Counted from the first letter of the stretch, positions 17,437 through 26,073 are shown. The stretch: DNA of 36,622 nucleotides from Syntrophomonadaceae bacterium (GCA_018432955.1 JAHDSE010000124.1:1-36622); one strand, 5' to 3'. The notes: generated from the letters alone by a model not told the origin. Program-made: numbers and translations.

Positions 17437-17880
17437 TTGACTGATATATATAAATTATGGACCCGAAAAGAGGAATTGGAAAATATTATCAAGAAAAAGC
17501 AGGAAGACATTATGCAACCGCTCAGCCAATCTACCGGCGAACTCTCATTATATGACCAGCATCCGGCCGATATAGCTTCAGAATTGTATGAACGGGAAAA
17601 GGATAATGGACTCCTGGAATTGTTGGAGCTGGAACTGGAAAAAGTAAATGATGCTATCAAGCGTTATAACAGCGGTCAGTATGGTATATGTGAACGGTGC
17701 GGTAAAAGTATTGAGAAAGCCAGGCTTGAACGGGTATTGAATACCACCCTGTGTTCTGAATGTGCCCGGCAAAAGCAGGATAAAACCACAAGGCCGGCAG
17801 AAGAAGACATACTATCCTCGGCAAGGATGGCTGATAAGGGAGAAGCAATTCAGGTTGCAGGTTACGAGTTTTATGAATAA
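17437..17880 (+). CDS. TraR/DksA-type zinc finger protein (YteA-like)
   Basis: A 147-aa protein. A helical hairpin or coiled coil (about 8-80) is followed by a DksA-type zinc finger with C85, C88, C106 and C109 (YGICERCGKSIEKARLE, then TLCSEC). The C-terminal tail ends QVAGYEFYE, as in sporulation-associated YteA proteins. DksA proteins bind RNA polymerase through the secondary channel; whether this one does is unknown. Translation starts at TTG 17437 behind GAGGTG. A perfect inverted repeat GAAAATGC/GCATTTTC (17929-17955) follows and could end the transcript. Confidence 0.82.
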   Translation: MTDIYKLWTRKEELENIIKKKQEDIMQPLSQSTGELSLYDQHPADIASELYEREKDNGLLELLELELEKVNDAIKRYNSGQYGICERCGKSIEKARLERVLNTTLCSECARQKQDKTTRPAEEDILSSARMADKGEAIQVAGYEFYE

Positions 17881-18049
17881 ATAGTAATATATCAGGCAAG
17901 ATTCTTATCAATAGCCAGAGATATAATAGAAAATGCTGAATATGAATGCATTTTCTTAGTGTGACCAGCAGCGGATACTTGTAAAGCAATCGGCAATAGC
18001 TTATATTGTACTTAGAGCAATGGGAATAATAGGCAAAGGAGGCGGCACC

Positions 18050-19246
18050 TTGAGAATTGGCATATTTACTGACAGTTATCGGCCATATACCAGCGGTGTG
18101 GTTACCTCAATTGTAACCTTTAAAGAAGAACTGATCCAGCTGGGACATGAAGTATATATTTTTGCTCCCAGTTATCCTGATTATCATGAACAGGAGCAAG
18201 GGGTCTATCGTTTTTATTCCTTACCTTCACCAACCAATCCTGATTTTACACTGGCAATTCCGGTTCTTCCCGGGATTAAAATGCTGGTTAAGAAACTGAA
18301 CCTGGATATTATTCATGTGCATTCGCCTTTTACTATGGGAAGGGTAGGGCTTCATTATGCACGTAAATATAAGATCCCTATAGTTTTTACTTACCATACC
18401 CTTTATGATCAATATGCACACTATGTTCCTGTAGCCCAGGAACTGGCCAGGGATATGGCGCTGAAATTAAGCAATAATTTCTGCAATCAATGCGACCATA
18501 TAATCGTCCCCAGTAAAGAAGTCGAAACCCTTTTAAATGGATATAGCATAAAAAGTCCGGTATCAGTGATACCTACGGGGGTACCTTTGCATAAATTTGA
18601 ACATATTCAGAAAGATTGGCTGCGCACGAACTATGGCATCCCGGATAACAGAAGAATATTGCTGTTTGTAGGCAGATTGAGCAAAGAGAAAAACCTGGAA
18701 TTCCTTATCCGGGCTTTTCGGCAAATTAATATGCAGATGCCTGAGACTACTCTGGTGATTACAGCGCAAGGGCCATTGGAGACCGAACTGAGAGATCTGG
18801 CGAGAAGTCTTGACTTCTCTCTGGATACCGATGTGATTTTTACCGGTGCATTGCCTTTTGAAACCCTGGTAGATGTTTATTCCTCATCAGATCTTTTTGT
18901 CTTTTCTTCCATGACCGAGACCCAGGGACTGGTTTTGATAGAAGCCATGGCTTCAGGCTTGCCGGTGGTAGCTGTTAGAGCCTACGGGGTTCAGGATATG
19001 GTTGACGATGGTATTAACGGTGTCCTGACCGAATGTGATCGAAATGAGTTTTGTAATGCAGTAATAAGGGTTTTAAATGACGAAATATTATATAAGCGAT
19101 TGAAAGCCAATGCTTATCTAAAGGCGCAAAACCTTTCTTCAGCTAACATGGCCTTGAAGCTGCAGGAGGTTTATGAAAAACTCGCTGAAAACAGTACTCC
19201 CCGCCGACCCAGATTTCATGATTTGTTAGCGAGGTTTGGTTCCTGA
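18050..19246 (+). CDS. GT4 family glycosyltransferase
   Basis: A 398-aa GT-B glycosyltransferase. The N-terminal acceptor domain starts MRIGIFTDSYRPYTSGVV; the donor domain has VSVIPTGVPLHKFE, LLFVGRLSKEKNLEFLIRAF and the E-x7-E motif in SSMTETQGLVLIEAMASGLPVV. The sequence resembles diacylglycerol glucosyl/mannosyl-transferases that make glycolipids, but the sugar and acceptor cannot be fixed from sequence. TTG 18050 sits seven bases after AAAGGAGG; ATG 18020 lies ahead of that site and is unlikely. There is no signal peptide, so it should act at the inner membrane face. Confidence 0.85.
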   Translation: MRIGIFTDSYRPYTSGVVTSIVTFKEELIQLGHEVYIFAPSYPDYHEQEQGVYRFYSLPSPTNPDFTLAIPVLPGIKMLVKKLNLDIIHVHSPFTMGRVGLHYARKYKIPIVFTYHTLYDQYAHYVPVAQELARDMALKLSNNFCNQCDHIIVPSKEVETLLNGYSIKSPVSVIPTGVPLHKFEHIQKDWLRTNYGIPDNRRILLFVGRLSKEKNLEFLIRAFRQINMQMPETTLVITAQGPLETELRDLARSLDFSLDTDVIFTGALPFETLVDVYSSSDLFVFSSMTETQGLVLIEAMASGLPVVAVRAYGVQDMVDDGINGVLTECDRNEFCNAVIRVLNDEILYKRLKANAYLKAQNLSSANMALKLQEVYEKLAENSTPRRPRFHDLLARFGS

Positions 19247-19310
19247 AAAGCCCCGGCACAGCAGGTCCTGGTTTCTCAAAAAAGCTTATTGGCGGGCACA
19301 AAGGTATCAA

Positions 19311-19396
19311 TTAAACGTCGCTGTGGGGACGTACATGGGACCTATAGCCGCGTTTAAACAATAACGCAAAAACGGTGATGTCCACGGACGGACTGG
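19311..19396 (-). repeat. Palindromic repeat element, copy B (diverged)
   Basis: Read on the minus strand it matches copy A in order: AGTCCGTCCGTGGA, then TTTAAACGCGGC, then a GTACG core, then GCGACGTTTAA. Several arms are mismatched compared with copy A. It lies in the 288-base gap between the glycosyltransferase and murT. Confidence 0.45.
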
Positions 19397-19440
19397 CATG
19401 TATGGTCAGAAACTGTGATTCATCTTTTGAATGCTCTTTA

Positions 19441-19468
19441 GACCCTGCATAGCAGGTCTTTTTTTTTA
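19441..19468 (+). terminator. Intrinsic terminator
   Basis: GACCCTGC and GCAGGTC form a stem with a three-base loop and are followed by nine T residues. It closes the transcript from the glycosyltransferase side and insulates murT. Confidence 0.75.
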
Positions 19469-19475
19469 ATGCGCT

Positions 19476-19503
19476 TTTACAGAAATATGGAATGTGGTAA
19501 ATT
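19476..19503 (+). promoter_or_regulatory. Possible murT promoter
   Basis: TTTACA (19476-19481), 16-nt spacer, TAAATT (19498-19503), about 30 bases before the murT start and directly after the terminator. Confidence 0.35.
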
Positions 19504-19534
19504 TATTAAGTGATAAAAATAGATGGGGTTGGGT

Positions 19535-20923
19535 ATGAAAAAACTATTGATTATTCTGGCAATATTATTGGGAAAGATAGCAATTTGGCTGAGTCATTTA
19601 CTGGGCAAGCAGGGCAGCAATTTTCCCGGGCAGGTAGCCAGAAGGATTTACCCGAGTATTTTGAGGGAACTGGCAGCCAATATAAATGAAGAAATAATCG
19701 TCATTACCGGTACCAATGGCAAAACGACCAGCACCAATATGATGGCTGCCATAATAAAAGAAAAGGGCTACAGCCTGGTGCATAATCAGGCGGGGGCTAA
19801 TATGATGGCCGGAATTACTGCGGCATTTGTTAACGCCAGCGATTTATCAGGCAGGCAAAGATTTGACTATGCTTTGCTGGAAACAGATGAGGCCAATGTT
19901 CCATTGCTCTTGCAAGAATTGACCCCCAAAGTATTACTTATTACCAACTTCTTCAGGGATCAGCTGGATAGATATGGCGAATTGGACTATACCATTAATC
20001 TCATAAAGGACTCGGTCAGGAACACGGATATAGAACTGGTTCTCAATGCAGATGATCCCCTGGTGGTACATTTTCAAAATGAGACCGGTCTGCACTGCTG
20101 GTATGTTGGATTCGCTAATACGGAATATGATAGTTTTGGCAGCATGGAAAGCAGGGAAGGACGTTACTGCGTCTTTTGCGGCAGCGAGTTGCAGTATGAA
20201 CGCTATCATTATGCACAATTAGGCAGGTTCAGCTGTCCTGCATGCGGCAGTCACAACCCGAAGCCCAACTTCTGCGGGCATGACTTGCAGATGAATCCCC
20301 GAATAAGCTTTAAGGTCAATAATATTGACATAAAGAGTCCTTATCAGGGCTTTTATAATGCCTACAATATACTGGCTGCCGTATCTGTGAGTAAACTGCT
20401 GGGGATTCAGGATGATACTATCCAGAGAGCTATTGCTGCTTACCAGCCCAGAGCAGGCAGAATGGAAGAGTTCTTTATAAATGGCAAAAGGGTCGTAATT
20501 ATACTGGTGAAAAACCCCACTGGCCTAAACCAGACCCTTTCAGCCATTGTCAGTGATAAGGAAGCTAAAGATATATTTTTTGCCTTGAATGATAACGCGG
20601 CAGATGGCAGAGATATATCCTGGATATGGGATGCGGAAATGGAAATAATTAATTCCCCGGAAGCCCAAATTGCTACTATTGTAGCTTCCGGTCTGCGCAG
20701 CGGGGACCTGGCTTTAAGGGTCAAATACTCAGGATTTGATACCGATGCTATTATCATAAAAACAGATCTGAAGAATGGCATTGAAACCGTTGTCAATAAG
20801 CAGGGTCGGGTAAGCTATATTCTTTCCACTTATACGGCGCTTTTTGAATGCAGAAAGATACTGGTAAAGATGCAGGAGGACAGCGGCGAAATCCTGGAAA
20901 AACAGTTTGAAACAGAAAATTGA
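19535..20923 (+). CDS. murT: Lipid II isoglutaminyl synthase subunit MurT
   Basis: Mur-ligase-like subunit that, with GatD, amidates D-glutamate in lipid II. It is 462 aa. An N-terminal hydrophobic segment is followed by P-loop GTNGKTTS (59-66), the Mur ligase middle domain (LLETDEANVP, ITNFFRDQLDRYGEL), a zinc ribbon with C212, C215, C234 and C237 (CVFC...CPAC), and the DUF1727 C-terminal domain (AGRMEEFFINGKRVVIILVKNPTG). ATG 19535 is chosen since GGGG lies six bases upstream; ATG 19523 has no ribosome site. gatD follows only after 240 bp because a repeat lies between. Confidence 0.94.
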   Translation: MKKLLIILAILLGKIAIWLSHLLGKQGSNFPGQVARRIYPSILRELAANINEEIIVITGTNGKTTSTNMMAAIIKEKGYSLVHNQAGANMMAGITAAFVNASDLSGRQRFDYALLETDEANVPLLLQELTPKVLLITNFFRDQLDRYGELDYTINLIKDSVRNTDIELVLNADDPLVVHFQNETGLHCWYVGFANTEYDSFGSMESREGRYCVFCGSELQYERYHYAQLGRFSCPACGSHNPKPNFCGHDLQMNPRISFKVNNIDIKSPYQGFYNAYNILAAVSVSKLLGIQDDTIQRAIAAYQPRAGRMEEFFINGKRVVIILVKNPTGLNQTLSAIVSDKEAKDIFFALNDNAADGRDISWIWDAEMEIINSPEAQIATIVASGLRSGDLALRVKYSGFDTDAIIIKTDLKNGIETVVNKQGRVSYILSTYTALFECRKILVKMQEDSGEILEKQFETEN

Positions 20924-20939
20924 TTTTTAATACTTAAGT

Positions 20940-21130
20940 GAGGATTTTGCATAATTAACTATTTCATATATCGTTCGTTGTATTTTAGTACTGTCATCCT
21001 GAGGCAAAGCCGAAGGATCTTAAATTCTCTCTCCGGGCACTACTAATGTTCGTGCATTCACGATTAAGGTGGTTTCGCTAACGCTTATAGAATGACAAGT
21101 TGGATTTTTTAATCAGGCAGAACCTTCAAG
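20940..21130 (+). repeat. MITE-like dispersed repeat, copy 2
   Basis: Starts GAGGATTTTGCATAATTAA, contains CTGTCATCCTGAGGCAAAG and CCGAAGGATCTTA, then GATTAAGGTGG...GAATGACAAG, and ends TTAATCAGGCAGAACC. About 190 bp with imperfect inverted ends. It is placed between murT and gatD, which are normally adjacent and co-transcribed. Confidence 0.8.
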
Positions 21131-21163
21131 TAATAAATATTTCTGCTAAGAGGTGAATAGGAG

Positions 21164-21892
21164 ATGGCTTTGTATACTTTAGCCCATATGTATCCGGATT
21201 TAATGAATCTCTACGGTGATCGGGGAAACCTTTTCTGTCTGCGAAAACGCCTGGAATGGTATGGTCATAGCTGTAGTATTAAGAGCTATGGTCTGGGTGA
21301 TAACTGGGACTGCAGCCAGGTAGATATGATTTTTATGGGTGGGGGATCTGACAGGGAACAGGAGCTGGTTTATCGTGATTTGCTCCGGAAATCAGACCGC
21401 TTGATGGCCGAAATAGAGTCTGGATTGCCTGTGCTGGCTATCTGCGGAGCATATCAACTGCTGGGTAGTTCTTACCATAGCAGTGACGGAAAGTTAATGG
21501 ATGGTTTGAGATTTTTTGATTTTTATACCAGAGGAGAAGAAGGACGCCTGATAGGTAATATTGTACTCAATTCAAAAATAGAGGGGAAAAGCATATCTGT
21601 AGTGGGCTTCGAGAACCATGGGGGGAGGACCTATTTTCAGGACAGTTCACTGGAGCCCTTTGGTACGGTGGTCAAAGGCTATGGTAACAATGGGAAAGAT
21701 CGGACAGAAGGGATAAGGTATCACAACCTTATAGGCAGCTATCTGCATGGCCCCCTCCTGCCCAAGAACCCTGCCATTGCTGACTTCTATATACGAGCTA
21801 TGTCCGAACGTAAGGGGATAGAGATCGATATGGAACTGGATGACTACCTGGAAAATTATGCTCATCAGCAGGTGCTAAAGAAAGCGGAATAG
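21164..21892 (+). CDS. gatD: Lipid II isoglutaminyl synthase subunit GatD
   Basis: Glutamine amidotransferase (class I, CobB/CobQ-like) that supplies ammonia to MurT. It is 242 aa. The nucleophile is C94 in VLAICGAYQLLG; the catalytic histidine is H195 in GSYLHGPLLPKNP. The N-terminal YPDLMNLYGDRGN block is characteristic of GatD. GAGGTGAATAGGAG precedes ATG 21164. It probably shares a transcript with murT through the repeat, unless the repeat blocks read-through. Confidence 0.94.
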   Translation: MALYTLAHMYPDLMNLYGDRGNLFCLRKRLEWYGHSCSIKSYGLGDNWDCSQVDMIFMGGGSDREQELVYRDLLRKSDRLMAEIESGLPVLAICGAYQLLGSSYHSSDGKLMDGLRFFDFYTRGEEGRLIGNIVLNSKIEGKSISVVGFENHGGRTYFQDSSLEPFGTVVKGYGNNGKDRTEGIRYHNLIGSYLHGPLLPKNPAIADFYIRAMSERKGIEIDMELDDYLENYAHQQVLKKAE

Positions 21893-21907
21893 AAAACCGT
21901 ATATATT

Positions 21908-21976
21908 ATATCCGAGTGGGTAAAATACTAGTAAATATTTACACTTTAAGGGGTGTTTACCTATCAACTCGGATAT
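21908..21976 (+). promoter_or_regulatory. Long nested inverted repeat over the start of the polyprenyl synthase gene
   Basis: Outer arms ATATCCGAGT (21908-21917) and ACTCGGATAT (21967-21976) are a perfect 10-bp pair; the second arm covers the first two bases of ATG 21975. Inside are GGTAAA (21919-21924) with TTTACC (21956-21961), and the palindrome GTAAATATTTAC (21931-21942). AAGGGGTG (21948-21955), the only ribosome-site-like sequence, lies in the loop. The fold would bury the start codon. Confidence 0.6.
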
Positions 21977-22988
21977 GAGTCGCAAAATCTATCCATTTCC
22001 CGCGGAAAGAGTTAAGAATAGGATGCGGGAAGTCCTGAAAACCGACAATTCAGAAATAGAAAAAATTATCGATTACCTGCTGATCAGCAGCGGCAAAATG
22101 CTGAGACCCCGCATGGTTTATCTGACCGCGTCCCTTCATCCCCATGATGCCGATCTGCTAAGGGATATGGCGGTAGCCATAGAACTCATTCATCTGGCTT
22201 CCCTGGTTCACGATGATGTTATCGACCGTTCACAGATGAGAAGAGGCAGGGATAGCCTGAATAAGCTCTGGGGGAATCAAAGAAGCGTATTAACCGGAGA
22301 TTACCTTTTTGCTACGGCATTTAATCTGATTAATGAGCATAATTGCCGTAAGGTCATGGAGAGCGTAAGCACTACCATACAGATTATGTGTTCCGGGGAA
22401 ATAAAACAGCTGGCGATGTTATTCGATACCGAGATCAGCGAAGCTGACTATTATGAAAAATCCTACCGCAAAACAGCCTGCCTTTTTGCTTCCAGTTGTA
22501 AAGTGGGTGCTCTTACTGCAAATATGTCCGCAAAAGAAGTCTCAATTCTTGAACAATTCGGGCTATGCCTGGGCTACGCTTACCAGATAATTGACGATGT
22601 ACTGGACTTTGTATCTGAAAGCAGTCTCCTGGGAAAACCTGCCGGGAATGACCTCTTGCAGGGGAATATTACTCTGCCGGTGATCTTCGCTATGCAGGAT
22701 AAGGAGAAGGGCAGCTGGATTAAGCATGTCATACAGAGTAAAACTTTGAGTTCCGAAACTATCCCCCTGCTTGTCAAAATACTGCTGGAAACCGGAGCGA
22801 TATACAAATCTATAGAGGTTTCCCATCTGTTCTTGAAATGTGGTTTAAAAGCCCTGGACAAATTCCCCATGAGTCCGGCAATTCAAGAACTCAGGGAAAT
22901 GAGCCTGTTTTTGATGGAGGATTACTATAAGAAGTTGAATTGCCAGGGAATACATGACAGGAGGCCCCTTAGTGGAAACATACATTAA
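21975..22988 (+). CDS. Trans-polyprenyl diphosphate synthase (HepT/IspB-like)
   Basis: Head-to-tail prenyl chain elongation; long-chain type, which supplies quinone side chains or other polyprenyl diphosphates. It is 337 aa. The first aspartate-rich motif is DDVID (80-84, LASLVHDDVIDRSQMRRG), and the second is DDVLD (207-211, YQIIDDVLDF). SGKMLRPRMVYL is the isopentenyl-site block. The start is uncertain: ATG 21975 is 19 bases after the nearest ribosome site, and no in-frame ATG/GTG/TTG lies closer. A non-standard ATC at 21963 would be better spaced. It overlaps the next gene by 17 bp. Confidence 0.9.
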   Translation: MSRKIYPFPAERVKNRMREVLKTDNSEIEKIIDYLLISSGKMLRPRMVYLTASLHPHDADLLRDMAVAIELIHLASLVHDDVIDRSQMRRGRDSLNKLWGNQRSVLTGDYLFATAFNLINEHNCRKVMESVSTTIQIMCSGEIKQLAMLFDTEISEADYYEKSYRKTACLFASSCKVGALTANMSAKEVSILEQFGLCLGYAYQIIDDVLDFVSESSLLGKPAGNDLLQGNITLPVIFAMQDKEKGSWIKHVIQSKTLSSETIPLLVKILLETGAIYKSIEVSHLFLKCGLKALDKFPMSPAIQELREMSLFLMEDYYKKLNCQGIHDRRPLSGNIH

Positions 22989-24072
22989 GACTAATCAATA
23001 TCCAACGAAAGGCAGCCACTTCAGCAAGCTGGCTACCAGGCAAAGCCGAATACTGGTATATTACATTTTCCGAATACTTCCGCAGGTAAACAAATTGTTG
23101 AGCAAGTGGGAAAGAGAAGCAAAGCTGTGCAGCGAAGCTGAACTGCGTCAGCAAGCACTGGCAAGCTTGGATAGCAAGGCATTTCACTGTCAGGGGGGAG
23201 CTGTTTTTGCTATCCCCTGTAATAACCGGGAAACTGTCTTGAAATTGATAGTTGCTTATCAGACCATATGCGACTATCTGGACAATCTCTGCGACCGTGC
23301 CGGCAGTACAGATGGCAGGGCATTTCTGCAGCTTCACCAGGCACTTATTGATGCCCTTACCCCCGGAAAGGAGCAGGAGGATTATTACAGGTATTTCCCG
23401 CTCAAAGATGATGGAATTTATTTGGGAAAACTGGTAAGGGAATGCCGCCTGTGCATAGAAAAACTGCCGTCATATTTTATGGTATATGATGAATTAATGA
23501 GGCTGGTGGATTATTATATACAATTACAGGTCAAAAAACACCTGGCCCTGGAATACAGAGAGAACGACCTGAAAAACTGGGTTAATGAAAAATTGCAAGA
23601 ATACCCGGAAATCTACTGGCAGGAATTTGCTGCTGCCAGCGGCTCAACACTGGCAGTATTTGCCCTCTTTGACCTGGCCAGCCGGAAGAACCTGAAAAGG
23701 GAACACATAAAGCAAAGCATAGAAGCATATTTTCCATGGATATGCGGCCTGCATATACTCCTGGATTATCTGATAGATCAAACAGAGGATAGAGAAGGCG
23801 GCGACCTAAATTTCACCTTTTATTATAAAAACCATGAAGAAATGCTTGCAAGGTTAAAGCTATTTGTCCGGGAAGCCCACAGATGTACAGAAATCAGCGA
23901 ATCGCAGGCATTCGATAAAACTGTTGTAGAAGGACTACTGGCTATGTACTTGAGTGATTCCAAGGTGAAAAAAGAAAAGCTGCAGGCTATAGCAGCAGAA
24001 CTGCTGAATGAGTCCGGGGCAGGTGCCCGGAGAACCTATAGAATTTGCAGCCTCGTTCGCAAGGTTTTGTAA
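22972..24072 (+). CDS. DUF2600 protein (YtpB / tetraprenyl-beta-curcumene synthase family)
   Basis: A 366-aa protein of the DUF2600 family. In Bacillus subtilis the relative YtpB cyclises a C35 prenyl diphosphate to tetraprenyl-beta-curcumene. The blocks DYLDNLCDR (101-109) and, later, LDYLIDQTEDREGGDLNF supply the acidic motifs of this large terpene synthase class. GTG 22972 lies seven bases after AGGAGG; ATG 22954 precedes that site. The overlap with the polyprenyl synthase gene argues for substrate handover, but the product here is unknown. The stop codon falls in the terminal repeat of the downstream MITE-like element. Confidence 0.87.
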   Translation: METYIKTNQYPTKGSHFSKLATRQSRILVYYIFRILPQVNKLLSKWEREAKLCSEAELRQQALASLDSKAFHCQGGAVFAIPCNNRETVLKLIVAYQTICDYLDNLCDRAGSTDGRAFLQLHQALIDALTPGKEQEDYYRYFPLKDDGIYLGKLVRECRLCIEKLPSYFMVYDELMRLVDYYIQLQVKKHLALEYRENDLKNWVNEKLQEYPEIYWQEFAAASGSTLAVFALFDLASRKNLKREHIKQSIEAYFPWICGLHILLDYLIDQTEDREGGDLNFTFYYKNHEEMLARLKLFVREAHRCTEISESQAFDKTVVEGLLAMYLSDSKVKKEKLQAIAAELLNESGAGARRTYRICSLVRKVL

Positions 24073-24277
24073 TTAAGAATTTATAATTAACTTTTCCATA
24101 TCATTGGGCAAGTATTTTTGTGCTGTCATCCTGCGGCAAAGCCGAAGGATCTTATATTCCCCCCAAAGGGACCAGCCCCGCAGGAGACTATTGATGTCCG
24201 CTTTGCTCACGATTAAGGCGGCTTCGCTAATGCTCAAAATGACAAGTCAAGTTGGATTTTTTAATCATGCAAAACTC
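24062..24277 (+). repeat. MITE-like dispersed repeat, copy 3
   Basis: Begins GGTTTTGTAATTAA in the last codons of the DUF2600 gene, contains CTGTCATCCTGCGGCAAAG and CCGAAGGATCTTA, then GATTAAGGCGG...AAATGACAAG, and ends TTAATCATGCAAAACTC, the inverse of the start of copy 2. About 216 bp. It fills most of the 299-base gap before the AIM24-family gene. A short frame at 24104-24367 is repeat DNA and is not called. Confidence 0.78.
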
Positions 24278-24371
24278 TCAATTACAAAAACTAAGACTTG
24301 GCAAAAAGGTTTGCAGAAACTACCATTCTTTATTAATATAACTATAAAAAGATCAGGGAGGAGATAATACT

Positions 24372-25139
24372 ATGGCTGATGTTATCGATTATCAGATATT
24401 CGGCGATGATATGCAGATTGTAGAAATAGAACTGGACCCGGGGGAAGGGGTTAGAGCTGAAGCCGGCGCCATGATGTATATGGATCAGGATATTGAAATG
24501 CAGACCGGTACCGGAGGCGGACTATTCAAAGGATTCAAGCGAGCCATCACCGGAGAGAGTTTTTTCATTACTACCTTTATGAATAACGGTCGGGGAAAGG
24601 AGCATGTAGCTTTCGGAGCTCCGTATCCAGGGAAAATAATCAACCTTGACCTGCAGCAAATGGGAGGCAGTTTTCTTTGCCAGAAAGATTCTTTTCTCTG
24701 TGCTGCACGGGGGATCGAGATAGAAGTGGCTTTCACCAAAAAAATTGGAGCAGGGCTTTTCGGAGGGGAAGGATTTATCCTGCAGAGACTACAGGGTGAT
24801 GGAATGGCATTTGTGCATGCCGGCGGAACCCTGGTGGAAAAGAACCTGGCTGCCGGAGAAACCTTGAGGGTTGATACCGGATGCCTGGCAGCTTTTTCGC
24901 CATCAGTTGATTATGATATTCAATTTATTGGTGGATTCAAAAATGCCCTTTTCGGTGGTGAAGGACTGTTTCTGGCACGCTTAACCGGTCCCGGAAAAGT
25001 ATTTCTCCAGAGCCTGCCACTGTCTCGCCTGGCTGACCGTATTGCTGCCGCTGCCTCTTTCCAATCCCGAGGCGAACAAAAAGGTGCAGGCGGCATCGGC
25101 GGCGGAATACTGGGCGATTTCCTAAGCGGAGACAGATAA
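24372..25139 (+). CDS. AIM24 family protein (TIGR00266 type)
   Basis: A 255-aa protein of the AIM24/TIGR00266 family, a beta-rich tryptophan-RNA-binding-attenuator-like fold; the bacterial function is unknown. [20 protein letters not shown] at the N-terminus, [19 protein letters not shown], the central [17 protein letters not shown] and the C-terminal [16 protein letters not shown] are the family repeats. The C-terminus is glycine-rich. GGGAGGAG precedes ATG 24372. An intrinsic terminator follows at 25171, so this gene ends the housekeeping part of the window. Confidence 0.88.
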   Translation: MADVIDYQIFGDDMQIVEIELDPGEGVRAEAGAMMYMDQDIEMQTGTGGGLFKGFKRAITGESFFITTFMNNGRGKEHVAFGAPYPGKIINLDLQQMGGSFLCQKDSFLCAARGIEIEVAFTKKIGAGLFGGEGFILQRLQGDGMAFVHAGGTLVEKNLAAGETLRVDTGCLAAFSPSVDYDIQFIGGFKNALFGGEGLFLARLTGPGKVFLQSLPLSRLADRIAAAASFQSRGEQKGAGGIGGGILGDFLSGDR

Positions 25140-25170
25140 ATGTTTTAATATAGAAAAGAACTCATTCGCG

Positions 25171-25198
25171 CCGGGGTATATAATATCCCGGTTTTTTT
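25171..25198 (+). terminator. Intrinsic terminator after the AIM24-family gene
   Basis: CCGGGG/TCCCGG stem with an AT-rich top (CCGGGGTATATAATATCCCG), followed by seven T residues. It separates the housekeeping block from the CRISPR-Cas block. Confidence 0.85.
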
Positions 25199-25329
25199 AT
25201 TGAAAAAAATATTACAAAATTAAATTAAGCGACACACTATTGTCTTATCCATAAAGTAAAATATTTTGCAGGAATTATTTGTCACAAAATAGAACTAGAA
25301 ATTAATGAAATATATGGAAGTGAGTACAA

Positions 25330-26073
25330 ATGCGTATAAGTATAGAAATAAATGCCGAAAAAGAGCTGCGATTGCCGGTACATTATAATCATATCCTGCA
25401 GGGCTTCCTCTATCAGAACCTGAGTGATAAAGATTACCGGACATTTCTTCATCAACAGGGTTATAACCTGCATAATAAGCAATTCAAATTATTCACCTAC
25501 TCCCGCTTACTGGGACGATTCAAAATGCATAAAGAAACCAGGGAAATAGGTTTTTTCCCACCTTTTAAACTGGTGGTTTCCTCAGCTGTGGAGCAGTTTA
25601 TCACTGACCTGGCCGAAACCCTGATAAAATCAGACTACAATTTCATGGGGCAGCAGCCTGTAGAAATCAATAGTATCAATGTTCATAAAAATTTTAAAGC
25701 AGCGGAACAGGTAAAAATAAAAATGCTCTCCCCCATGGCCGCCTACTCAACAATAAATGATGATGAAAAAAAGAGAACCGAATATTACTCTCCCTGGAAA
25801 CCCAGATTTGTGGAAATCGCCAGAAACAATCTGCTGGCAAAACACGAAATCATATACGGCCACCGCCCGGAAAACCAGGAATTCAAAATAATCCCCAACG
25901 GCATGCAAGAACATAAATTCGCCAGGATTATAGATTACAAAGGAACCTACATAAAAGCCTACGCCGGCATCTACTGGCTAAAAGGCAACCCCGACCTCAT
26001 CAAAGTAGCCTACGACACCGGCCTGGGCAGCAAGAACAGCCAGGGGTTTGGATGTTGGGAGGTGGTGGGGTAG
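25330..26073 (+). CDS. cas6: CRISPR pre-crRNA endoribonuclease Cas6
   Basis: Cuts CRISPR transcripts in the repeats to give crRNAs with an 8-nt 5' handle. It is 247 aa with two ferredoxin-like RAMP halves. The C-terminal glycine-rich loop GLGSKNSQGFGCWEV is diagnostic; candidate catalytic histidines H18/H21 lie in LPVHYNHILQGFLY. ATG 25330 follows GGAAGTGAG. It is the only Cas6 in the window and lies upstream of both a III-B module and cas8b of I-B, so it likely serves both. No full CRISPR array is in view; a degenerate mini-array follows directly. Confidence 0.93.
   Translation: MRISIEINAEKELRLPVHYNHILQGFLYQNLSDKDYRTFLHQQGYNLHNKQFKLFTYSRLLGRFKMHKETREIGFFPPFKLVVSSAVEQFITDLAETLIKSDYNFMGQQPVEINSINVHKNFKAAEQVKIKMLSPMAAYSTINDDEKKRTEYYSPWKPRFVEIARNNLLAKHEIIYGHRPENQEFKIIPNGMQEHKFARIIDYKGTYIKAYAGIYWLKGNPDLIKVAYDTGLGSKNSQGFGCWEVVG

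Noticed and set aside
17929-17955. Inverted repeat GAAAATGC/GCATTTTC after the DksA-like gene as a terminator
   Set aside because: Stem is AT-rich with an 11-nt loop and no T run after it; kept only as a remark in the gene entry.
24104-24367. 87-codon frame before the AIM24-family gene
   Set aside because: It lies almost wholly in repeat copy 3 and lacks a ribosome site.
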